Shown here: piece after piece, positions 37,871 through 49,735 of the stretch
Layout: the number at the start of each line of letters is the position of its first letter
Position numbering within the stretch: position 1 is the first letter of the stretch
Origin: Chrysoperla carnea
Taxonomy: Eukaryota > Arthropoda > Insecta > Neuroptera > Chrysopidae
Direction of reading: 5' to 3'
Assembly: GCF_905475395.1 (NCBI RefSeq)
Contig: NC_058338.1
Coordinates: 559,001 to 623,000 of the forward strand
Length of the DNA: 64,000 bases
Made by a program: the position numbers and the translations under genes
Notes under the pieces: generated by a model
Told to the model about the DNA's origin: nothing
Database searches by the model: none
Seen by the model: only the letters and a program-made list of their open reading frames with translations

Positions 37871-38694
37871 TTTTATTGCCTCGGACTCCTCGCTTATAAA
37901 TAATAAACACTTTTATAACTATAATTACTCCAGATATAATATAATAACTGATTCAAGTCAGTGTGTTCTGTTATTTGTTTTTAAAACTATATTTTACATA
38001 AATTCAATAAAGATATTAAAATATTAAAATATATTAAATTATTAAATATTAAATTAAATTATATACAATTAAATTGGTATTTAATATTTAAATGAAGTAT
38101 TGTGTTTTAAACAAATGTAAATTGTAAATAAATATCCATCATATTATTTTGTACGCGCAATTTTTATAAATATTTTAGCGCCATTTATAATCACAGCGCC
38201 ATTTTTACCTACAAGAGAGCTCAGCTCGCTGTTTATTTTATATAATTTATATTATTAAATCATCTAAATTGAATTATATTAAAATATATTAAATATGAAA
38301 TATGAATACAAAATTATTATGGATGCTTTAAACTGTATGCTTTGTAAATTGTATGCTTTGTTTTGTAGCTTAAATATTGAAGGTATAAATATGTTTTATA
38401 CAAAATATCCTTTTAATCGACTACAGTTTCTGTTTTGCTGGCTCAATTTTCTATTATCTCAATTCTATATAGAGAAATAATATTAAGATTTAATTTTTTT
38501 CACTATGTAATTTGTATAACACATTTGTAAGAAAATTGCCTATAAATGAAAAATAAAAGTACTTCTCTAGTCTGTTTTAAGGCTCCTCCAGCCTACGGTA
38601 CCGCACTGTGGAATTCCGTACGGGTCCACCTAGTTAAACTAGAGTAAACATTCTATATCCACGATTTATCTTTCAAAGAGGGGAGGGCGCAAAA

Positions 38695-38895
38695 AAATGG
38701 TGCGATTATGAAAACGCTCGTTTTTGAGTTATTATATCTACAGGCAGACGGACAGACAACCGGAAATGGACAAATTAGGTGATTTTATATACACCTACCC
38801 CAACATTTTCTTCGTAGCATCAATATTTTTATGCTTCACAAACTTTTAATTAAACTTAGTTTACCTTGATATATTTCATGTTAAAAAGATATAAA
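38695..38895 (-). repeat. Dispersed family P, reversed copy
   Basis: TTTTTGAGTTATTATATCTA, CAGACGGACAGACAACCGG, AATTAGGTGATTTTATATAC and AAACTTAGTTTACCTTGATA are the reverse complement of blocks in 13,700-13,850. Confidence 0.6.
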
Positions 38896-40396
38896 ATAAA
38901 CAAAGATTTTCGTGAATTTTGAATTTATAAAAGTAGAATTTTTGTACTTTTTAATATATTTTTGATTACCATTTTCGAGGTAAAAACAATAATTTTCTAT
39001 AAGAAAGCTATAATAAAATACAGCAGGTGTATGAAAATTGTCACCCATATAAAATGGATAATGCGGTGAATTGTAGAAAATCTATTAAAAACATATAATA
39101 TTTAAAAGATGTTGTTGGAAGGGAAATTATTAAAATCCAAAAGTGTTTGACGACGCGTTCTTTTACTTCTTAATATTATTTTAATTATTTGTACAAAATT
39201 TAAATTTTATTATTTTATATATTTAATATTCTATCTTTGTTACTACTGATACTGGGTGGCACTCACTGTCATTCTTACAATTAACTATAACTTTAAGGTT
39301 TTTCAGCACATTCAAAGTTCATTTTTTTAAGCTCAATCAACGATTAATTTTTGTGTAAAACTTTGTTAAATATCACAATTTTAAAATGAAATAATTCCAA
39401 ATTTTGCACTTCAAGAGACTCCAAAACTGTGTTTATTGTGATCAAGAGACTTTAAACTATCATCTACCGCAAAAAAAAAACTTGCTCAAACAGCCGAACA
39501 ACTTTAATAAGAATCAAAAAGCTACAAATAAAATTTAAAATATTTGGAATTTTAACGTTCTTAGAAACATTTAATATGATAAGTAGTAGTGCCACCCAGT
39601 ACTTAATATTTTATAATTGATCAGCTAATTGATAAATAATTGTTTGTGTGAGACAAGAGACAATACCACAGACATTTGTCACACATGTTGAGACATTCAA
39701 ATCTCATTTTAAATATATGTATACGAATCTACTAACGGTAGGTGGGTGCGCCCTTGGAGCGGCCTTGGAGCTTCTTACATGCATGCACTGTTATATGAGT
39801 GTAAACGCTTTAGAGGGTGAGTTAACCATGGAGAACGTATAAGTTTGAGAGGTGACAGCTGTAATTTTATTGCCCTTTTGTAAATTATAATCGTTAATAT
39901 ATTATTTTAAATCATTTTGTTTTAATTAATTTATAAACTTTTTACAATTACGTATTATTACTTTTATTTAACCCTTAACTAGCAACGTTAAGCAACCTCA
40001 AACGGAATAAACCTAAATTTTATACCATAACGAAATTTCCTAATCAACTGTATGTGTGGGTTTTCTTATTAAACGTACCTAATTTTTTTGAAACTTTACG
40101 GACTTATTTCAAAACTTTTCCCACTTGTATTCAGCTGTTTTCCTATGTGCAATTCAAGTACACAGTTTTGTACTTAACCAATCAAAATATAACTTAAATA
40201 AAAGATGCAGACTTTGATGGGATACATTTATGGTTGGAAAAATAATCCAAAGTGACTATTTTGCTTCTTCAAGAAGTTATTTAATAAAAAATTGGTGTTT
40301 TCGATTTAATGTTGAAGAAAAATGGGAAAGAATTTCTTAAATGAAACGATTATATCCAAATTTAAAAAAATATATATTATATGATTCTTTGTAAAA
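38896..40396. other. Gene-free stretch before the GH1 array
   Basis: AT-rich. A 64-codon open frame at 39,648-39,842 is slightly less AT-rich than its surroundings but matches nothing I know and has no splice partners. Confidence 0.4.
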
Positions 40397-43322
40397 TTAA
40401 TATTGAACTAAAATTAAGTTAATTATGAATACAAAGATAATACTGACATGTGTAACTAAATTTGTAGCTCCATTTATGGATCCAATTTGTTGGTCGAAAT
40501 TTTGGTTGTTTGTCTGAAAAATATTTTTAATTAAAATATTAATAAAATAACTTTTTCTAAAAACATTTGATGAACAGAAAAATAATATTGGTGAATCCTT
40601 TTAACTATCCTGAAAGTCAAAGTCAAATACAAGATTTTCGTAAGGACCCGAACCAAAAACATAATTTTTTACGCTTTGTTCAATGATAATCTTTGTAATT
40701 TTGTTTGGTTAAAAAATTTTAGGTACAATTCTTACCTTAACATCTGTTAAAATTTCCTTGAAAAACTCAGCAGTGGCCTTAGGTTTGGCAGGGCGTGACT
40801 CATTCTTGAAATCCGTATGAAATAATCCAAATTTATGTCTACAAAATATTTTCAATTTTAGCGAACTTTTCTTATAAAGAAAAACTTTATAGAATATACT
40901 AACGTGTAACCCATTTCCCATTCGAAATTATCCATTAAACACCAAGCAGTATATGCTAAAACATTACAGCCATGATTAACCACTGCATCGTACACCGCAT
41001 CCAAATGATCCTAAAAAAATCCAATAGAAATTATTTTCTTCTTTAAATATTCCGAAAATTATTTTACCTTATAATAATCAACACACTCATAGTTTTCCAA
41101 CTTATCATGCGAGCTTCCACAACCATTTTCCAAAATTAGAATTTTTGGATTATTGTAAATCTTCTTTAAATAGATCAAAACCAGTTTTAAACCTTCTGCG
41201 TGGTTCTAAAATTACACAATTAACGATTTAAATGATTTAGAAATTAGAACATTCGTGGGAACATAATTTTCCCAGGAAGAGAGAGGTTGCTAAAGTAAGG
41301 TATTTTCATAATCGAAGGCTTCTGTTTCGGAGGATCTATGGTGTTGTTATTTTGTATGTCGAAAGTATGCATTAATTTTAAATTTGTCGGGCAATTAAAA
41401 ACATCCAGATCGATTAAAAGAGTAGCCCAGATTTCTGAAAAGAAAAATAAATTTGTTTTTACCCTTAACCACTCTACGGTTGTGTTTTTCCAAGTCACAT
41501 CATAAACTCCTTTGTAATATCCTAGATCATCTGTAAATGAAGGTATTGGCTGTGGTTCAGATGGTATCCGAGGTTGTTTGTAACTTGTGTAATAATTTAC
41601 ACCCAAAAAATCGTACGCATTACGAATATATTCAATTTCAGCGATTGTCCATTCGGGTAATCTTGATTTCAGGAAACCTTGTTCCATACTTTTATTGGCA
41701 ATCGTTGCCTTTAATATGTCTGGAAAATCTCCGGTACTTGAGTATATTGGATCCGCAAATAATCCATACTGTAGAAAGAATTTTCGATTATAACTTATTT
41801 CCATTTGTATCACAAAAATCCCGTGAAAGTAATAAAATTTGGCCAGAATACTTACAACCATAGTCCGTAGCTTTTCAATCACTTCGATGTCTTCTGTAGA
41901 ATTTGTTAAAGGCTCGTACCAATTGAAACTATAACCAATTCCCATCATGCCTAAAAATTATCAGGAGAGGGTTTACTTATCAACCCATTTGCCAATTAAA
42001 AATTTATTTCCCAAAAACCTTACCTTTATTCTCCGTATCATAATATTTCTTATACAAATGATAGACACGAGCATGCGCCAGAATAACATTCCGTGCGCAT
42101 AAATAATTCGAAATGCCAGATGAGCCATATATTGGAGGCCAATCATTACTCAAATCATGCTGACGACACACATTATCTGGCTCAATAAATGTTACCCAAA
42201 CTTTAACTTTATCGGCAAAATTATCCAAAACAATTCGTGCATAATTCTCAAAATAATCAACAATCAGTTCATTTGTCCATCCACCGAAATCTTGAATATT
42301 TTGTGGAATATCGAAATGATTCATCGACACAATTGGAATTATATTATTCTCTATTAATTTATCGATTAAATTATGATAATATCGAAGGCCAGCGGCGTTA
42401 CCACGTTGCATTGGTATCGGTGCGATTCGAGGCCATGATAATGAAAAGCGATAAAATTGTACACCCAAATATTTAAGCATACTAATATCACGATCCAGAT
42501 TATGATATGAATCACAGCTTACATCAGCATTGGATCCATCAACGACTCGACTTGGATCTTCATGGATAAAATGATCCCATATACTTTCCACTCTGCCTGT
42601 AAAATTGACAAGTTTCTTCAAATAATTATGGTTACAAGATGATGATCTAAAGATCCGTGGAAATTTTGAGGCAGGGGATAATATTCTCACCTGACTCATT
42701 CCATGCTCCCTCAATTTGATTGGCTGATGTAGCAACACCAAATTTTAGTTTATAGTTCTTTGCTAAGTCATGAATTTTCAATCTCGTTTCATTGTAATTT
42801 TGACTCTGTGTTAATCTAAAAAAAATAAAAGAAAATTCCAGCTTATAATATTTAAACTTGGAAACTTGGAGGGGGAGGGGAGGTGATGAATTCCTCTACG
42901 CGCCTAGACTTCAGAACCCTTACACGTTTTCACCATGAAGAAAATTTATCACAGATACTGTTTATGCAATTTAAACATTACCTTACGACGCTTTCCAAAA
43001 AGGAAACATAAAAAAAACTTTAGTTTTTGACGCTTTTTCGATATTTTTAGAGCATGATTTTACATTTGCGTTATGCAAATTGCCTAGTTTAAGATATTTT
43101 TAGAGCATTTTCTAACATTTACGTCATACAGATTGCCTGGTTGACTAGTTGACTAGTCATGTGATAGCCGAACCAATTTAAACTTTTACAGTTTGTGCTT
43201 TTTTATCCGATATCGAGTGATTTTGGAGTCCATTATAAAAATTCTTAGAAATTCAAGAATTAAATTGTTTAAACTTACGTGATGACACAACAAACGAGGA
43301 ATGCTTTACAATAAACTTCCAT
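40397..43322 (-). CDS. GH1-A, beta-glucosidase/myrosinase-like protein, putatively GPI-anchored
   Basis: GH1 (beta/alpha)8-barrel protein of 535 residues. Exons: 43,279-43,322; 42,691-42,815; 42,024-42,596; 41,856-41,950; 41,463-41,768; 41,068-41,205; 40,904-41,010; 40,736-40,838; 40,397-40,513, all GT-AG with matching phases. Exon 1 encodes a signal peptide (CKAFLVCCVIT). Glycone-site marks: SANQIEGAW, NHFDIP (HWDLP in canonical enzymes), acid/base motif TFIEP (Glu kept, preceding Asn replaced by Ile), nucleophile in LENG, and WCLMDNFEW. Both catalytic glutamates are present, so glycoside cleavage is possible, but the missing Asn, which contacts the sugar 2-hydroxyl, and the Phe in place of Trp predict altered substrate use. 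The last exon ends in a hydrophobic run (VSIIFVFIINLILV) after SINGATN, a layout fit for GPI attachment. First gene of the array; next is GH1-B, same strand. Substrate unknown. Confidence 0.93.
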
Positions 43323-44330
43323 AATTTTGAACAATTAAAAACGAACTATGTATTTACATCACAGCATTCAATCATAAAACTGTAGACTTGAAGCCTGAAT
43401 TACAAAGCATCATAAAACTTTATCTTTTTAAGTAACTTTATTATTAATAAGATTAAAACTATTAAGTAAGTAATAAAATGAAGAAAACAAAGTTAAAACT
43501 GTTTATTTATTTTGAATTAAACACCACTACTTGCTTAAAATGGTGTTCGTTTGGAAAATAGCACGTAATGGAAAAATTTTTACTTCTAGTAATAATAGTA
43601 ATAATTGAAATGAACTTGAAAGTTTAACAAAATGAAGCCGTGATAAAACTTTAAGTTTAATTAAACTACTGACGATAGTGACGCCTGTCAGTCTTGCCCA
43701 TAATTCACTAAATTATTTTAAGACAAGTCCAACAATTGGTCTCAATCCAGATCTATGGATTAGGACCACTTGCTGGGATCAAATTTTGCAGGATGACTGT
43801 TCAGAATCACTTCCAATTATCAAACAAACAGGCAGTTTCTAGAACCATCACTTAGTGGCAGTCGCGGTTTTTAGTGATAGCTCGGGATTGGGACTATTTC
43901 CTGGGCTCAAATTTTACTGGATGACTGTTCAGAATCCTGGGGGAGTATTCCACTTAGAAATTCTCGGAACCTTACAGGGTGGCTTGAGGCATTACTTACC
44001 ATCATATTTAATGTTCAGCAGACCGTAACCATAACCATCAGTAAATCATATGGCCAGCTCCCAAACTATTCGTAATGGAAGAACTCGATACATTTTTTAT
44101 GACATACTAGCTGAATACAGAGAATTACAAAATTATCCCCTCTTTGTATCCAACTATTCCATCTGGCAGTCCTGGAGCAAGCCCCTAAATCAACAGCCAA
44201 ACCAATGTTTATGAAAACTAATCTGATTGGCAAATTCCATCTATGGGGTATGGGTATGGAAGTTAGCGGACCATGCTCTAGCATCGCCAAATAGACCCTT
44301 GCACTCTATCCCCGCTACGCTTTTCAGTGG
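43323..44330. other. Intergenic, GH1-A to GH1-B
   Basis: Contains a diverged direct repeat: TGCAGGATGACTGTTCAGAAT near 43,788 and TACTGGATGACTGTTCAGAAT near 43,916, each preceded by TCAAATTTT. This may be the 3' untranslated part of the minus-strand LINE next to it. No gene. Confidence 0.4.
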
Positions 44331-44334
44331 CTGT

Positions 44335-44605
44335 TATAAACCAACTGATGTACTGAAACTCAGGATTTGCCTAGCGCTGAGTTTCTTAATTTCTTCTGGT
44401 TCGACTATGGCCGAACCAAACCATTTCCTTCGCTGCTGTATGAGCGCCGGGCAGTAACAGAGAAAGTGGATCGATGTTTCTTCTGAATTTTCTCCGCATC
44501 TGTCACACGCGGGAGATAGTCTTTTCCAATCTGATGTTGGAACTTGTTCAGGTTATCCTGCTCTGTGAGTAACTCTACGATGACTCTAATATCAGCTCTG
44601 TTTAG
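44335..44605 (-). mobile_element. LINE 3' remnant (Jockey/R1-type zinc knuckle)
   Basis: On the minus strand it reads LNRADIRVIVELLTEQDN, KFQHQIGK, then after one frameshift CDRCGENSEETSIHFLCYC, RRKWFGSAMVEPEEIKKLS and SFSTSVGL-stop. The Cys/His pattern after the RNase H-like part is the usual C-terminus of Jockey-type LINEs. 5'-truncated, inactive. The plus-strand open frame across it is a shadow. Confidence 0.75.
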
Positions 44606-44740
44606 TTTTTTTTTCTAAACCATCCCTGAACTATAGCGAACAAAACAAAAAAAAGAATTTGAAAATCGGTCCAGCCGTTTTTGAGTTTTAGCGAGACTAA
44701 CGCACAGCAATTTATTTTTATATATACAGATTAGGAGCTA
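44606..44740 (+). repeat. LINE-tail-like dispersed repeat, second copy
   Basis: Near-identical to 226-362 (AACCATCCCTGAACTATAGC through ATATATACAGAT). Joined directly to the minus-strand LINE remnant but in the other orientation, so a separate insertion. Confidence 0.65.
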
Positions 44741-44958
44741 TAGGAGATCCATTTGGATCTTTTCCCGTTGTGCATGTGACGAACTAAAGTTATGGAATGT
44801 TTTTAAAATGTATAAATAAATAATTTTCATTAACATTTTATTAAAATATGATAACAACATATTATTTACAATTACATTTTTTTTTACTACATATTTTTTA
44901 TTTAAATAAAAATTATTTTTAAAATAAATAAATTAAATTCGCTGTTTAAAAATAAATA

Positions 44959-47900
44959 TTAAATCATAAGATTTTGTGTTAAAATTAAATTGAAAAGTAT
45001 AACTAGCAGGATTACGAAATTGTTTAAATTTCCTAATAAATATCTGAGGGAAGCACTACCATTCATTTGTGGGTCGACATTCGATGGGGGTTGATGTGGA
45101 CTTACTGTTGTCGATGGATTAATAGTCGTCTCATTCTAGAAAAAATAATGCTATATTAATTCTAATGAACGGATCAAGGATCAAGCACGCTTTATTTCAA
45201 ATCTTTGGAAAAAGTTTTTTTTTTTTTTTTTTTAAAGATTTTACCTTTTCATCACTGAGGATCGCGTGGAAAAAGTGAGCTGTTGCTTTTGGTTTTGTAT
45301 GACGTGTTTCACTATCGAAATCAGTTTCAAATAATCCAAAACGTTCCCTAAAATAAACAAAGTTGTTGATCAAAAAATTACAAACGATAAAAACCATCAA
45401 ATTAAATGGAAAAGTGGAAATAGCTTTAAAGGGACCAAAACAGTGCGAGAAACTGAAATACCATAACAAAATAGGCCAGTTTATACTTACGTGTATCCTT
45501 TTTCCCATTCAAAACTATCCATAAGAGTCCACGCACTGTAGCCAATCACATTACATCCTTCATTAACGACAGCATAATAAACGGCATCCAAATGATCCTG
45601 TAGGAATCGAATTTCATTACGTTTATTTATCAAATTTGGTGCAAAAAATGAGCTAAACTCAACTTAATAAATAAAAACTTACCTTTGGGAATTAGGAAGT
45701 TAAATAGCATTGATTCATATGCGAAATTTCGAAATCTGTGTAAATACAGTTTTTCAAGGACTACGGTTCTACTTTTAAGGATAATATAAATTAAAATATA
45801 ATAAAATACCTTAAAATATGAAACACATTCGAGATTTTCCAATGTACTTTCAGCAGTTCCACATCCATTTCCCAAAATCACTACTTTTGGATTATTATAC
45901 ACATTTTTAATATACAATAAAACATTCTTTAACCCTGTAGGATAATTCTGCAAAATAACATTTTAAGAAAATCTTAGCCATACAAAGCATAAATTGTTCG
46001 AAACTGACAATAACCTGATATATCCAAAATTTAGCCATTTAAGTAAAATAATATTAATTATGCTTACCTGCAACAAAGAAATTGATGTTTTGGTCCAATT
46101 TGCATCGAACACCCCTTCACGAATACCCAAATCGTCTTCGTATGATGGAACTGGATAAATTTGCTCCGATGTTTGTGGTAATTGATACGACGTAAAATAT
46201 GTGATACCCATAAAATCGTAGGTATTTCGAATAAATTCAATTTCAGCAATTGTAAATGATGGTAATCGTGAATTACGGAAACCTTGTTCTTTGCTTTTAT
46301 TTGCAATTTGCGATTTTAATAGTTCTGGAAAATCACCGTACTCAGAGTGTATTGGATCGGCTTGAATCCCATACTAAACAATGGAAAACAAATAATTGAC
46401 TGAGTTAGTTGTTAGAATACCATGTCCAGATAGTTTTGATCACGGAATCGTTTATTTTTTTACAAATATAAACAAAATACTCACAAAAAGTTTACGAAAT
46501 CTTTCGACAGATTCAATATCTTCGGTGGAATTTGTTACAGGCTCATACCAATTAAACAATAAGTTTATACCCATAATTCCTGAAATCTCAGTCATAAATT
46601 TAGAAATGCTAAAGTAAAACAAAACTATGGAAATATAAATTTCGAAAAATTTTATCGAAACTTCGAAAAATGATCTTACAAAATTGAACATTAACTCAAT
46701 CATTTAAACGATAAAAAGTTTGGTATTTCCCAAAAATTTGTGCGAGAATTAAAAACAAATTGAATAAATTTTACCTGTATTGTCGGTATCAAATTGACTT
46801 TTATACAATCGATAAACCGTTGCATGAGCCAAAAATAAATTTCGCAAACATAAATAATCCGCTATACCGGATGAACTAATTTCTGGTGGCCAATCATCTG
46901 TACCATAATGTTTATGGCATATCTGTTCCGGTAGATCAAATGTTATCCAATCTTTAACCTTGGATGCGAAATTCTTAAATACAAGTTGAGCATAATTCTC
47001 GAAATATTCGATGATCAATTCGTTCGTCCATCCACCTAATTTATTAAGTAAAAATTAGGTATGTGTGTTCTATGGTGATTTTAAAAAGTCATGTCCTTTT
47101 GGGATTTGACAAAGAAAGTGGTCGATTTCAATATTATAGGACGTTGCATCATGCCCCGGGCGCTCACAAAGGGCGCTAAATTAAGCTCCCTACGCCACTG
47201 TTCTAAATTCAAATAAAATTGAAAGACACTGTGTTCAATTGAAATCCACCGCTTTCTTAGTTAAATCCAGAAAGGGAAATTTTGATAAAACTAACCAAAA
47301 TCCTGAATATTTTGTGGTAAATCGTTATGATACAACGTAATTACCGGTGTAATATCATTTTCAATTAATTTATCGATTAACGAATGATAATAGTTCAAGC
47401 CTTCATCGTTAACCGCAGCATCACGCATCGGTGTGGGTGAAATCCGTGGCCATGATATTGAAAAACGATAAAATTTCACACCCAAATATTTTAACATTTT
47501 TATATCACGATCGATATTATGATACGAATCACAGCTGATGTCACCATTTGATTCATCCATGATTTTCTCTGGATGTGTGTGAACAAATCGATCCCATATA
47601 CTTTCGGTTTTACCTGTAGCAAAAGCGTTATTATTTGGCATTAAAAGATAAATAATTAATTGTAGAAAATTCAATTTCTAACCTGATTCATTCCATGCTC
47701 CTTCTATTTGATACGCGGATGTCGAAACTGCAAATACAACTGAATGTTCATTTTTTAACTTTGTTATTTTTTCTCTTGTTTCGTTATAATTTTGAGCCGT
47801 TGCATTTCTAAAACAGAAAAAAAAACTCATTTAAATTAGGGGGAACAAAAATTGGAGCAAAAAAAAAACGTAAGCTGTATTCGTAGCCGTAAATCGATCA

Positions 47901-48065
47901 TCAAAGTGATTGAAGAGACAATGACAAAGTAACTTGTATTCTGTCTCGCCTAGTTTCAAAGTCATGCGACTTTTTTAAGGCCATTTCTAAATACTTTCTA
48001 AAAATATAAAATCGAACTTACTGCATCAAAACACATAAAATTAAATAAAATACAATTTGGCACAT
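44959..48065 (-). CDS. GH1-B, catalytically dead GH1 homologue, putatively GPI-anchored
   Basis: GH1-fold protein of 557 residues. Exons: 48,022-48,065; 47,683-47,807; 47,296-47,613; 46,775-47,035; 46,485-46,579; 46,068-46,373; 45,810-45,947; 45,491-45,597; 45,245-45,347; 44,959-45,135. Signal peptide in exon 1 (FYLILCVLM). SAYQIEGAW and WTLMDSFEW are conserved, so the barrel and part of the sugar site remain. The acid/base motif reads TFDLP (Glu to Leu) and the nucleophile motif reads LGNG (Glu to Gly, GGA codon), so neither catalytic carboxylate is present. The frame is otherwise intact and the splice sites are good, arguing for a functional pseudoenzyme, such as a sugar-binding receptor or decoy (inference; Klotho proteins are a precedent for GH1 folds lacking catalytic residues). 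The intron 47,036-47,295 is absent from all paralogues. The C-terminus has NGSAS, a spacer, then VILLVILFNLIL, a GPI-signal layout. Confidence 0.92.
45690..45778 (+). mobile_element. MITE-like family M piece in GH1-B intron
   Basis: GTTAAATAGCATTGATTCAT, then GCGAAATTTCGAAATCTGTG, matches the right end of 19,916-20,320. Lies between the exons ending at 45,810 and starting at 45,597. Confidence 0.5.
47143..47202. mobile_element. hAT-like MITE fragment in the GH1-B-specific intron
   Basis: ATCATGCCCCGGGCGCTCAC, AAAGGGCGC and CTACGCCACTG match the MITE at 56,133-56,226; the left terminus is missing. Confidence 0.55.
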
Positions 48066-49735
48066 AATGAATCGATATCCAAAATAATAATCGTAGTCAC
48101 TGAGGTAGAAATCACTGGTTTGAATCCCCCAAAAACTAATAATTAAGTCACTTAATTAGTAGAAACAATATATTACTTGCGCTGCTAAGTAAAAAAAAAA
48201 ACTCTATTATTTATGTTTGACTTAGATAACGAACAAAATATTTTAAATTTACAGCTGTTTGGAACTCAAAAAACTATTTCAAGGCGATTTTTAATAGCAC
48301 TCATTCAAGTCACTATTGACTGTATACATGCTTCGTAGTTTTATGGAAAAATTATTTATAATCAAGAAAAATTTAATTTTTAATTTTGACTTCAATAGTG
48401 TTAAAAAGATCCTGAAATGGAAAATATCATGCTTAAGGACGTTTTTAACACTCCTTACGGCGTAAAAAAACAATTTGTTCTGTCTAGTTAATTCAAAGCT
48501 TGATCAGTGTTGGTTTGTAAACTTAACACTGTGACAATCTCCTTGCTTTGTCTTTGTAACTAAAGTTAAAAGTTGCCAACAAGATTTTTGCCCGAATGAA
48601 GGCACTTTTGAGAGATTATGCAAAACTTCTCCTGTAGTACCTAAAACTTCTATTTTGCACCAAATTGTCTATTTCTAAAAGAAAAATTGTTCCTAAGCCT
48701 CCCTCCTCCCATCTTGGGCCAAAAGCTTGGTGCAAAAGCTGGATGCACCCATGAAGACTTCAAATTTTTGAGCCAGTATAATGGAAGTAGTGCGATGAAT
48801 GTAATCAAGACAAGAAAGAATGAAAAATTGTGAAATGTAAATATTTAAAAAAGACTTAATTAAAATTAAAATAAAACGTAAAATTGAATGGTTTGTTATC
48901 TGTTTAAACAATTTAAATTACGATTAACCGCTTAGTCAGCTAGCTAAAGCTAAGAGGGAGTATTGTGGGTAGTTAGAAAAGTATCGAAACAGCAAGTGAT
49001 TGAGTCAATCACTCAGTTCAATTTTAGTGCAATTGTATTGCCGGACAGGATGTAAAAAATTCACTCGAAGCACTCGATATTTTCAATGACGATACGTTTC
49101 CAAATGTCTACGCTGCGCGTTCTAACAGTTTTGCCTGTCTCCAAACATAGCATAGGTCGGCAATGTCTGAAGATTAGCCAAACGGCTTTAGCTTCGCAAA
49201 ATATACATCGCGGTATAGAGATCGATGGGCTTAGAATTTGGAAAAGTTTTCTGTGTTTAGAATTTGAAAAATATATATCACATTTATTGACCTTACATGA
49301 TAAAAAAAAGTCTAAACCCCACGACCCCTCTTGGATGATTCCTTCACACGAGCCTGCTAGGTCAGATACTCGCTACCGAAGTAAGAAAAGTGAATTTATT
49401 TTAAATTTGTTTGCTTTTTATATCAGAAAACTTAAAAATTACGGAAAAATTATTAACAGAGATAAGAAACTGGGCAAACAACAAATCAAACTAGTTGTGG
49501 TGAATACAACCTATTAGGGCCAGACCATTTTATTTCTGATATGCAATATATTATTGTATTCTGCTAATGCTAATTTTGAGCACATTTTTCGAAAAAGGGT
49601 TTGTAGTATTAAAAGGCGGTAAAATCTGGATCTCTTGATTAATAATAGTTAAGAGCTAAAGAAAAAATTTTATCTAGTTTTACTTTCCGAAGACGGGTTT
49701 GTAGGTAAATAATCAAATTTCGAATTAGTTTTGAA
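48066..49735. other. Intergenic, GH1-B to GH1-C
   Basis: No supportable gene. A 143-codon open frame at 49,086-49,517 is the longest non-GH1 frame here, but it has no recognisable domain. The stretch 49,035-49,105 shares CTCGAAGCACTCGRTATTT and TCAATGA.GAT.CGTTTC with 52,820-52,875, downstream of the next array unit, suggesting duplicated flanks. Confidence 0.45.

Noticed and set aside
41537-41863. Plus-strand open frame of 108 codons within GH1-A
   Set aside because: Antisense shadow of GH1-A exons 4 and 5.
49086-49517. 143-codon plus-strand open frame as a gene
   Set aside because: No domain, signal peptide or splice partners that I recognise, and part of it is shared with the flank at 52,805-52,875.
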